This document shows, piece by piece, positions 1 through 9,600 of a stretch of DNA of 14,360 bases (positions are counted from its first letter, which is position 1; each line of letters opens with the position of its first letter). This DNA is from PVC group bacterium (GTDB lineage Bacteria > Verrucomicrobiota > Kiritimatiellia > UBA8416 > PXDI01): contig PXDI01000199.1 of assembly GCA_003565095.1 (NCBI GenBank), forward strand, positions 1 to 14,360, written 5' to 3'. The notes under the pieces are model-generated. The model searched no databases. It worked only from the letters and a program-made list of their open reading frames with translations, and was not told where the DNA came from. The position numbers and the translations under genes are program-made.

Positions 1-119
1 AGCCGGCTGGACCGTATGCGACGGCCGAGACCGGGATTGAGGCCACGCCGCCGGTAAACACGGTGGTCGTGCCGGTGGACGGCGAGAAGATGCTCTTCTT
101 CCGGGTGATCATTGAGTAA
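1..119 (+). CDS. C-terminal end of an upstream secreted protein (5' truncated)
   Basis: This is the 3' tail of a gene entering from the left edge, read in the frame beginning at base 3 and ending at TAA 117-119. It gives 38 residues ending in FFRVIIE. The pattern 'TGIEATPPVNT' followed some 15 residues later by 'FFRVIIE' at the stop is, from memory, typical of a C-terminal domain on many large secreted proteins of Kiritimatiellota and relatives. The giant gene downstream enters a domain of the same kind just before the right edge (GRAYAIEVTPSLDMPFMAIY), so the two genes may share this end module. I infer a secreted or cell-surface protein; everything N-terminal is outside the window. Coding is supported by the family-like ending, not by length. 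The gene could be cotranscribed with its neighbour, but the 518-base gap and candidate promoter between them suggest separate transcription. Confidence 0.6.
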   Translation, partial: PAGPYATAETGIEATPPVNTVVVPVDGEKMLFFRVIIE

Positions 120-186
120 AAAGCTGAAAAGCTGAAAAGCTTCCCGCTTCGCTCTACGAGCTTCGCAGGACAAGGAAAAGCTGAAA
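119..186. repeat. Short direct repeats of AAAGCTGA
   Basis: Immediately after the stop codon the 8-base word AAAGCTGA occurs twice in tandem (about 120-135) and begins a third copy that turns into AAAGCTTC. The same word reappears at 177-184, between the arms of the inverted repeat described separately. This is non-coding repeat sequence; its role is unknown. Confidence 0.6.
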
Positions 187-225
187 TTGCTGGCATGTCC
201 GCCGTAGCCGCGAAGCGCGAAGGTG
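146..225. repeat. Imperfect inverted repeat between genes (possible hairpin or REP-like element)
   Basis: The left arm (146-172) and right arm (196-216) are imperfect reverse complements. GCTTCGC at 146-152 pairs exactly with GCGAAGC at 210-216, and AGGACA at 167-172 pairs with TGTCC at 196-200 over five bases. Interior matches are interrupted by mismatches, and a spacer of about 23 bases lies between. The arms carry a CTTCGC / CTACGG-type sequence that I recall as a dispersed intergenic repeat in PVC-group genomes, which I cannot verify here. It lies 27 bases after the upstream stop, so it could act as a transcription terminator or RNA-stabilising hairpin. No clean U tract follows, so a classic intrinsic terminator is not supported. 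Confidence 0.45.
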
Positions 226-245
226 GATGGGCTTTGCTGGGGAAC

Positions 246-271
246 CGCAGAACACGCAGAACACGCAGAAA
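246..271. repeat. Tandem 9-base repeat CGCAGAACA, three copies
   Basis: CGCAGAACA occurs at 246-254 and 255-263, followed by a near copy, CGCAGAAA, at 264-271. It resembles short intergenic tandem repeats common in related genomes. No protein-coding sense is apparent. Function unknown. Confidence 0.65.
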
Positions 272-500
272 CGGCAATGATGCAGTAAAATTGTCAACCA
301 AGATCGACATATTTGATTCTTAGTCGTATGTGTATGCCGTTAGGTGCAGCCTCGTGCGTGGTGCATAGCCAGCTCGCGAGAAGGCCCTGAGACACTCCAC
401 AGAGACCCATGCACGCCCGCGCAGCCGCGCGTTCGGCGAAAATGCGTTACATATTTTGCTCACTCATTTCCCGTTTCACTTCTTCATCATGCTGTTGAGG
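272..500. other. Intergenic stretch without recognisable features
   Basis: I see no gene here. The only short frame, ATG 442 to TGA 496-498 (18 codons), has no ribosome binding site and no family resemblance. There are some GC-rich CGCG words near 417-430 but no clear hairpin, tRNA or riboswitch. Distal promoter or regulatory elements for the downstream gene could lie here unseen. Confidence 0.5.
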
Positions 501-501
501 A

Positions 502-529
502 TTGACATGGTTTGGCATTAGGATAGACT
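502..529 (+). promoter_or_regulatory. Candidate sigma70-type promoter for the giant gene
   Basis: TTGACA at 502-507 matches the -35 consensus exactly and is followed after 16 bases by TAGACT at 524-529, four of six matches to the -10 consensus. Transcription would start near 536 and give a leader of about 100 bases before ATG 638. Position and strand fit, but the weak -10 and unknown host sigma preferences keep this tentative. Confidence 0.35.
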
Positions 530-539
530 TCAGGCCGAC

Positions 540-561
540 AGGAGGTAACATTGTGAATTAA
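540..561 (+). promoter_or_regulatory. Strong Shine-Dalgarno followed by a two-codon start-stop frame
   Basis: AGGAGGT at 540-546 is a near-perfect Shine-Dalgarno. Six bases later comes GTG (553-555), then AAT and TAA (559-561). It is therefore the best ribosome site in the leader, yet it serves only a two-codon frame, 77 bases before the real start at 638. It may be a ribosome standby or stalling site controlling the giant gene, a relic, or chance. Confidence 0.3.
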
Positions 562-567
562 TTGGTG

Positions 568-633
568 ATGTCCATACTGTTTGGGTCGAAGTACGGCAGA
601 ACCGTTTATCGCACGATTATAACACGGGAATAA
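568..633 (+). other. Possible 21-codon upstream reading frame (leader peptide?)
   Basis: ATG 568 opens a frame of 21 codons that ends at TAA 631-633, four bases before the ATG of the giant gene. Nearby in-frame TTG 562 and GTG 565 are alternative starts. The product is short and basic and matches nothing I recognise. The tight stop-to-start spacing would allow translational coupling, and the giant gene's own ribosome site (GGGA at 626-629) is weak. No good Shine-Dalgarno lies at proper spacing for this frame, so it may be accidental. Confidence 0.2.
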
Positions 634-637
634 TCAG

Positions 638-3600
638 ATGAAAAGAAACGAGAGCTGGTTAGGTCGGGTCAGTTTGTTATTGGTAACCTTCACCATGGGA
701 TTTATGTTCCACCAGCCTGTCCAGGCCAGTGACGCGATACCCGTGGCAGAACTCGATGCGCCTGTCAGTGCGCCGTTGGGGGGTAGCTTTTCCTTTAGCG
801 TTTCATTTGATAATGCCTCGCCCAATCAGCCGGGCTTTGGTCCATATTTGGATATTGCCTATGACCATACGGGCCAAGATGGGTTCTGGGACCCATTAGA
901 TCCTGTTGACCCGAGTTTCCCGCCTCCCCCAGGGTCTTCCAACGAATTTGACGGCTTAACGCTTTCTGAGACTGTGACCTATTTGGGTAGCACGTTGCCC
1001 GAGTCTGATGTTTTCCATCTCGTCTTTAATGATACCGCCAATGACGGACAGGGGGTTCAGCACCCGTTGGCCAAGACGGACACGGGCGCACCGCTTTTTG
1101 TAAAAACATCCGATTTCGAGCCTGCCGGCCGCTTTCAGAATGGTGACCGCCTGCTGGTCGTGCGATTACCCTTTGGTAGTTTTACGCCTGAGCAACCGGT
1201 TGCCGAACTCGGCTTCTCCGGCGAGGTGAGTGAGCTTGCGGATGTGGGCGAGAGTTTGCCCATCTCGGTTCGCGGCGGCTTCATGTTCGGCAATGACCCT
1301 TTAGATAATCCAACCGTTGATCCACCCATTGTGGGTGACCAAGATGACAGCGATCCAGCCGTGCAGCCGACTTTAATCCGTTTGACCAAATCCTATGATG
1401 GCCCGGAAAACGAAACGGCAACGGGGCCGAACTTTCTACGTCGCTATACATTGCGTGTTGATATTGCTGATGGGCAGGAAATTGAAGACTTACGCATTGT
1501 CGACGAGCTACCAGATACGATGCAGTTTACGCAGGTCGTTTCCACCAGCCGCAGTGCAGAATCTTCTGGCTCAATAACTCCCGTATCAACACCATCTACA
1601 ACAACACCTGGGGGAACTCTCGATTACAATTTTGGAACCGTTGTCGGCACTTCATCTGCTAATGACGCCGAGCTTGTATTCGAATTTTTTGTCCCGCGTC
1701 TAGATGCTGACGGTAATGACATTCTGGATCCAGATACGGGAGTCTTTCAAATTTTAGATAATCAGGCTTATACGTATGGCGATTGGACACCGATAGATGA
1801 ACGCGATGACCCTGCACGTGTGGCCGATCGCGCGACCATTGGTGAAGGTGGGTTGGTCACACCAGCCGCAGATCCCGAACATCAGTTGTCGGCACAATCG
1901 ATTGCGATCCAGAAGTCGGTCAGTGTCGTTGAGGGGGGACCGCCGCTACCGGAAAAAACGCTGCAATACACGCTGCAATTCCAAGTATCAGACTATTTTG
2001 CTTTTACCAATGTATTCATTGAGGATGTCTTTTCCGATGGGCAGCGCTGGGATGAAAGCTTTACACCAACGTTGAGCTTCTCCGAGCACACGTACTCCAC
2101 ATCGGGCGATATGGATGCAGCCAACTTCACGGTAACCGGCAACTTCTCGGATCCACCGGCCTCCAGTCATTTGGAGAATGATCCAAAGGATGGTACCACA
2201 ACCGTGGAGTTCCGTATATCCGATGAATTGGTAACGCGCGGCTTCAATGATAATCTCGTTGGCGGCGGAATTGATTCGGAGATAACCGGATTGGATGGTT
2301 CGGCTTACAACAACCCTCCCTTGCCGCATGGTGGCACGGTGGGAACGCTGGTGTTTCGTACCGTCATTCAGGATCAATACTCTGACGATTTTCTCAGCGG
2401 CAACCCCAGCTTGAATCCACGCGACAGCCTTTCCAACAGTGTGGATATTTTTGGTGATTTGATCAGTGCATTCGATCTTAGTGCTCTCAATGAAACACGT
2501 TCTGATGATTCTGGTGCAGGTGTTGGGATACCAGCGCCGACACTTGCAAAGTCGATATATGCGATCGACGGAAGTACGACGCTGCCTGATCCGCTATCGT
2601 TGCGTCCGGGGGAGACGGTAACCTTCCGCCTTGTAACCGAGCTGTTCACGGGTGATATCGACGAGTTCACCATTGCTGATTTTGTACCATTGCCGATTCT
2701 CAAAGTTGATGATCCGAACAATGATGGAAGCCCTCCAGACTGGTTGCGTTACACTGGGGCAAGTCCTGCCCCTCCATCCGGACAATGGGCCTATGGACCA
2801 TCGGACACTTTCAGCCAAGGAACGGATCTGTCCCCGCCATTTAGCGATCCGGTCGTCACATTCAATGCTAGCAGCGGAAACAATACGCTGACCTTCGATT
2901 TCGGTACGTATGACGATACGAATAACCTGCCACGCGTCGTGGATATTCTGTTTACCATGACAGTCAATGATGAGCCGTTCGCAGATAATTTGCTGCTGAT
3001 GAACCAAGCGCAAGCCAGTGACCGTAATACGGTGACGGACATCGCGCAAAATGAGGTCATCACGCCCTTCACGCTAGATCAGCCCAATGTCAACATCTTC
3101 AAGGGGGTTCTGGGCAGCACGCGCGAGGGCGGGCGTACCCTCGGCGGTGTGATGTTTGCTGCGCCGGGTGAAAGCACCGTGTTTGCCGCTGCGGAAACCT
3201 TGACTACTTCCGATCAAGCCGAGGCGGTCGGGGCTTCCGATCTGACGAATGATCCGCTGCCGGATGCGAATGATCGCGTTCGGTATGGCGTCGTCCTGTT
3301 CAACTCGGGTCGTTCCGATGCCTATGATGTGACATTCGAGGATACAATACCCGATGCTTATCTGCGTGATTATGGGAGTGCATCGGCATTTGCAACGGGC
3401 GTTAACTTGATCGTCCAGCGCGGTGGCGGCGCTGTCTTGACGGAGGGTGTCGATTACCTGCTGACCTGGGACAATGCGTTAAACACGTTTTCCATTGAAT
3501 TGGTTGATAATCATGAGGTTCTATCGTCACCAGGCGAGGGCGGTCTGAATCGCGGCCGTAATAATCAGGGCGATCCCACGGATGACGGTTCGAATGCCGT

Positions 3601-6600
3601 CATGGTATCTTATGATCTGACGCTGCGACCCGATCTGCCTGTCAATTCGATCATAGAGAACAGGGCCAGGTTGACCCAATTTGCTGGTGCGGACGATGGT
3701 CCGAATCACATTCCGGAGGGCAGGGAAGATGATGCAGAGGTGCGTACGGCGGCGCCCGCCTTTGACAAGACCCTGACCACCACCGAGATTGTCGATGATC
3801 ATAATAGTGCCACTGAGACCGTTATCGGCGAATTGGTGATCTACAGTCTCTCCATTACGGTGCCTGAGGGCGTGACTCCGGGCGCCATCCTGACCGACAC
3901 CCTCGACGCGGGACTGGCCTTCGTGGCAATCGACAGTGTTACGCTCTCGCCCGATGTGTCGACGGGTAATACGATCGGCACCGGCACCAACCCATCGAAC
4001 GTGGAGATCACCAACAACGGGCGCACGGTCACATATAATTTTGGCGACATCGACAATGCAAACAACGACAACAGCGTGACCGAGACGATCACGATCATCT
4101 ACCAAGCCGTCGTGCTGAATGTGTCTGGCAACCAGGCAAATACAACCCTGAACAATACCGCCTCTTTCGATTATGCCGGCAGCGACGGGCCGTTGTCCGC
4201 CGCCTCCGATCCCGTGACCGTGATCGAGCCGGTACTGACGTTAACCAAGCAGGTGTCGGTGAATGCTACTGGGCCTTGGGGGGACAGTTTGGATGACTAC
4301 GAAGCCGGCGACACCTTTTTCTATCGCTTGCGCATCGAGAATCCCGCTTCCGATTCGACGGTGGCCTACAACGTCACCCTGCGCGATGAGCTGCCGGACA
4401 ATCTGGGTAGCACGACTATCCATGGCAGCACTGGTGGGGCGGGCTATGGGCCGGCTGATTTCACGATTGTGGGTGGCATTGTCCAGACGGTTGACCCGGA
4501 GGGTATTACGCTTGCCCCGGACGAGACGGTCGACGTGATCGTGGAAGCCGTCACCGGTGATCTGGTCGAGCCTACCTGGGAGCTGATCAATACGGCCCGT
4601 ATCCGTTGGACCAGTTTGGATGATGGACGCACCACTGATGACGTACCGATAGAACGCTCGATTCACAACGACGATTCCGTGGAACGTACGGGTGCCGACG
4701 GCGAGGGCGGCGCATTGAACGATTACGCCGATGACGATGACAACGCCGTCGTCGTAAATATTCTCAATCCGGTACCGGTCAAGACGATTGTCCAGACCAG
4801 CGAGGCGCATACGTCTGGTAATGCCCTGGCGATCGGCGAGATCGTTCGCTACCGGCTCGCCTGGCAGATACCCGAAGGCGTTACAACCGACCTGAACTTC
4901 CGGGACAATCTCCCGGACGGCCTGATTTTCCTCGATGACGGCACGGCTAGGGTCGCCTTCGTCTCGAACGACCCGGCCGGTGGTTTAAGTTCCGACAACC
5001 CAGCGATTGATGGCCTTCCTGGACTGGAAATCACGGGGGATTCCCCCGATGTCACGCCGACGGCGGTTCTGCCCCCCTCGGCTATTTCGCCGGCGACATT
5101 CGAGAAGGGGACGAATCCGGTATTCAGTCTGGGTACGGTGACCAATGCTGACCGCGATCCCGACGCCGAATACATTGTCATCGAATTCAACGCACTCGTA
5201 CACAACGATACGAGTCCGCGTAATGCCGCCGGCGACACGCTCGCGAACACGTTTTCGGTCCGCACGGGCACGACCGTTCTGAACACGTCCGATCCAGTCT
5301 CGGTTCAAATCGTCGAACCGTTGTTGACGGTTGACAAGCAGGTGGCAAGCGGTCCCTTCGACGCTGGCGACACCGTGACGTACACGGTTGTGATCACCAG
5401 CGCCGCTGGCCCCAACCGGACCACGGCCTTCGACATTGCGTTCGAGGATGAGTTGCCGACTGCTTTCTTTCAAGCGGGCACCTACAGTGTTGTCTCGACA
5501 GACACCACGGGCGCAGTCGTTGGCGAGTCGGCCAGCTTCGTGGGCAATGCGCTTAGCATCACGGCCACATCGATGGAGCCCGGTGCCACCTTAACCGTTG
5601 TTTACAGCGCGCAACTGATCAACGATCTGCTAGCCGGGCAGGATGTTAACAATACCGTTTCCGGTGTTTGGACAAGTCTTCCTGGCGATGGCACGTCACC
5701 GAATCCGACCGGCAGCGACACACCTGGAAACACGGGAGACATCGACGGCGGGCGCGACGGTAGTGGCGGCCCTCGCAACACCTACGCCACCGATGACGAT
5801 GCCGATCTGACGAGTGCCACGCCCGTGCTCGACAAGCAATTTTTGGATGGCGACGCCGACAGTCCCGGCGCCACTAGTGTCATCACCTCGTCCGGTGGTG
5901 AGGTCGTGATCGGCGAAGAAGTCGTCTTCGACATCCTGGTAACCCTGCCGGAAGGTGTCAGCCAGAACGTGCGCATCACCGATAATCTGCCCCAGGGATT
6001 ACGCCTGGATAGTTTCGAGGTGGTGACCGATGCGGCTGACAGCGATCTGCTGAGCGCTGATTTCGCGGGCACGGTGAACTCGCCTTCGGTTACACCGGCG
6101 CTACCCGAGGATGGTGCCGAGACGATCGTTTTCGGTTTCGGCGACATCACGACCACCGCCGACAACGTGGCCGACAACAATGCCTTCGTGTTGCGGCTCG
6201 GGACGACTGTGCGAAACATCGAAGAGAACCAGCAGGGTGTTCCATGGACGAATACCGCAACCCTTACCTATGACGATCCACAGGATGGCGATACGGTCGT
6301 TGCAGACAGCGACCCAAGCAATGATCCGACCGTGACGATTGTCGAGCCGGATTTGACCATTGATAAATCGGTGGATGTCGACGAGCCTGCCAGCGGTGGG
6401 TCGACGGTTGTCTACACGATCGAGATTGCCAATCCCAGCACGCAGGTCGCCTACGATGTCGACCTAAACGATGAGTTGCCCGCCGTTCTCGGCAATCCTC
6501 AACTGCTGACCGGCGGGGACTTCGTTCTAACTGGCTTTGCCGATACTACCGTGGTAGCTGCCACAACGGCAAACATTGGCACGTTTACCGGCGGGGAGAT

Positions 6601-9600
6601 CACGGGCGTGGCCCTGACGGGGAGTGAACTGATCATCGATGATGTGGTGCTGGCCGTCGATGATCTCGTGCTGGTCAAAGATCAGTCTGATCCCGCAGCG
6701 AATGGTATTTATACAGTAACCGACATTGATGTCGGCGCAGACGAAGCCACACTGACCCGCTGGGAGGATTTTGATGAGGCCAGTGAAATCGTGCCCGCCT
6801 ATCGGGTTCTAGTGGACGGCGGGACGGTCAACGGGGCGGAAGTCTTCATACAGACCGCGGTCGTCGAGACCGTTAATGTCGACCCGATCTTGTGGGACAG
6901 TTTTGATCAACCGACGCAAGGGCATTTCAATGTGGCGGTCGGGTTGCTCGAAACCGTCACGCCTTTCTCCATCCCGCCGGGCGGCAGTTTATCGTTGCAG
7001 GTGGAAGGGGTGCTAACCGAAGAGGTTCTGGCCAACACGACCATTACCAACACCGCCGAGATTGCCTGGACCAGTACGCCGGGACCCAATCCGGACGAGC
7101 GCGATGGCAGCGGAACGCCGCCGTTCAACGATTATGCAGCGGATGACGATGTCAGCTTCGATACCGCCGTGCCGACCTTTGCCAAAGAGCTGGTCGGGAC
7201 TGAGTTGAACGAGGCTGGCAACGACTCCAAGCAGGCAGCGATCGGTGAGTTGGTGACCTACATCATCACGCTGACCGTGCCCGAGGGCACAACGCCCGGT
7301 GTCACCATAATCGATACCCTCGACGAAGGGCTCGCATTCGATGAGATTGTTTCTGTTAATGTCTCGGAAGATGTCAATATGAGCTCGCCGATCGGAACGG
7401 GAGAACAACCGGCTAACGTGACGATCGGGAACGCGGGTGGTGGTAAAGGTAATCTCGTGACTTTCAATTTCGGAGACATCGTTAATTCCGACACCGATAG
7501 CAATACCGCTGAGACGATTGTAGTGGAGTATTGTGCGGTTGTGCTCAACGTGCTCGGCAACCAGGCGGATACGACGTTGGGCAACAGTGCCGAGTTCGAC
7601 TATATCGGCAGCGATGGTCCCGTGACGGAAGCGGCCGACGATATCACGGTGGTTGAGCCGGAACTGACGATTGCCAAGGCGATTGCGCCGGACGATAACG
7701 GTTCACCCGGTACATTCACGGACTTAGTCACGGGGCTCGACGCCGGCGACACGATCTATTACCGGCTGCAAATCATTTCGACGGCAGGACCAGCGGCCTA
7801 CAACACGACGCTCAGCGATACGTTGCCGGATGTGTTTGGGTCCGCATCCATCCATAGTGTTTCTGGCAGTGGGCTGGATGTAGGAGATTTTGAGGTGGTT
7901 GACGGTGTCGTACAGACGGCTGCGGCTACCGGAGTGAGAGTGCTGCCCGGTGCGACTGTCGATGTGATTGTGTCCGCGACGCTGGCGGACGACTTTGAGG
8001 CGAACGCGTTTTTCCGCAACGCGGATGCTGAGGTTCTCTGGACCAGTCGCCATGACAACCGTGTGAGTGGGGATGCGCCAATCGTGCGTTCGATTCATAA
8101 TGATGCTGCCGTTGCGCGCACGGGTGCCGACGGCCCGGGCGGGGAGCTGAATGACTACGCTGCGCGCAGCCCCGTGCCCGCTGACGGGCAGGGCTACGAT
8201 CCGGTCGTTGACAAGCAGTGGAAGGACGGCACGGTCACGGCCGACAACACCTCGGTGGACAGTTCCGAAGGTACGGACGTGGTGATCGGCGAGACGGCGA
8301 CTTACGACATTCTGGTGACGCTGCCCGAGGGATTGACCCGTGATCTGGTCATCCGTGACCATGTGCCAGAGGGCCTGCGGCTCGACAGCTTCGAGGTTAT
8401 CACCGCTGCCGCCGGCAGCGAGCTGCTGAGCGCTGATTTCAATGGGACGGTCACGGGAACACCGACGGTGACACCGGCGCTGCCCGCCGCCGGGTCGGCA
8501 ACGGTGACCTTCGACTTTGGCGATACGACGGTGGTCGACGACAACGATCCGGACAACAATGCCTTCGTGCTGCGGGTCACAGCTATGGTGCAGAACGTGG
8601 CGGGGAACCAGGCCGAAACCACCTTGGAGAATACCGCTGACCTGCAGTTCACCGACCCCGCCGAGGGGCTCCGGATAATCGAGGACGCCAATCCCGGCAA
8701 CGATCCGGTGGCCACCGTGCGCGAGCCGGTCCTGACGATCGACAAGAGCGTTGATCCGACGCTCGCCTCTCACGGCGACACGGTGACCTACACGTTGGTG
8801 ATCGAGAACACGAGCGACCAGACGGCGTACGATCTAGCACTGGAGGATGTGCTTCCAGCTAAGCTCAATAACCCGACGCTTACCACCAACCCCAACGACG
8901 ATTTCGAGATCGTTGTTGACGGGGGTGATAATATTCTTCGTGTGAAATCGACATCAATAGTCGATATTCCCGCCAGCGGGTCGCTGACGATTGTTTTGGA
9001 AGGCGTGCTCGATGTCACGGTCGAGGCGAATGAGACGATCAACAATACCGCAGCCATTACCTGGACCAGCACGTCGGGTGCCAATCCGGACGAGCGCGAT
9101 GGTAGTGGCGATCCCGTTTTCAACAACTACGCCGACGATGACTCCGCCGCGCTGGACATCCGCACCCCGAGCTTCGCCAAGGTGCTGGTCGGCACCGAGC
9201 TGAACGAGCCGGGCAACAACAACACGACTCAGGCGGTAATCGGCGAATTCGTCACCTACACCCTCACGCTGACATTGCCCGAAGGCACGACGCCCGACGT
9301 GACAGTCGTCGACACCCTCGACCCCGGACTGGCCTTTGTCGACGTGGTGTCGACAAACGCATCTCCGGAACTCGATATTGAGAATCCGATCGGGTTGGGA
9401 ACCAATCCCGACAACGTGGATATCGATGATGTCAACGGCGGCACGGGTAATCTTGTAACCTTCGATTTCGGGACCATCGTCAACGAGGATACGGACAGTT
9501 CCACCGACGAGACGATCGTAGTGGAGTATCGCGCGGTCGTACTCAACGTGCTAGATAACCAATCCAACACGACGTTGGGCAACAGCGCCGAGTTGGACTA

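Noticed and set aside
146..225. Intrinsic transcription terminator for the upstream gene
   Set aside because: The inverted repeat is imperfect and no run of T follows the right arm, so I describe it only as an inverted repeat.
442..498. An 18-codon plus-strand frame in the intergenic region, with two Cys at its end
   Set aside because: No ribosome binding site, no family resemblance, and easily expected by chance.
549..641. A frame ending in TGA overlapping the giant gene's ATG (ATGA), suggesting translational coupling
   Set aside because: It contains no ATG, GTG or TTG start after the preceding stop at 546-548.
6551..6910. Prophage fragment or mobile element insertion
   Set aside because: There is no transposase, integrase, inverted end or target duplication visible, and the frame is kept on both sides; only a domain-level insert is supported.
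7724..8773. A 349-codon open frame on the minus strand, and similar long minus-strand frames at 9551-10387 and 13583-14284
   Set aside because: They lie wholly antisense to the confirmed repeat protein, are rich in Arg and His, match no family, and arise because GAC/GTC/GAT-rich coding sequence leaves the opposite strand open.
7258..9582. Two similar 108-codon minus-strand frames (7258-7584 and 9256-9582) looking like a duplicated small gene
   Set aside because: They are exactly 1,998 bases apart because they shadow the duplicated A4 and A6 modules on the plus strand; the similarity is inherited from the real gene.
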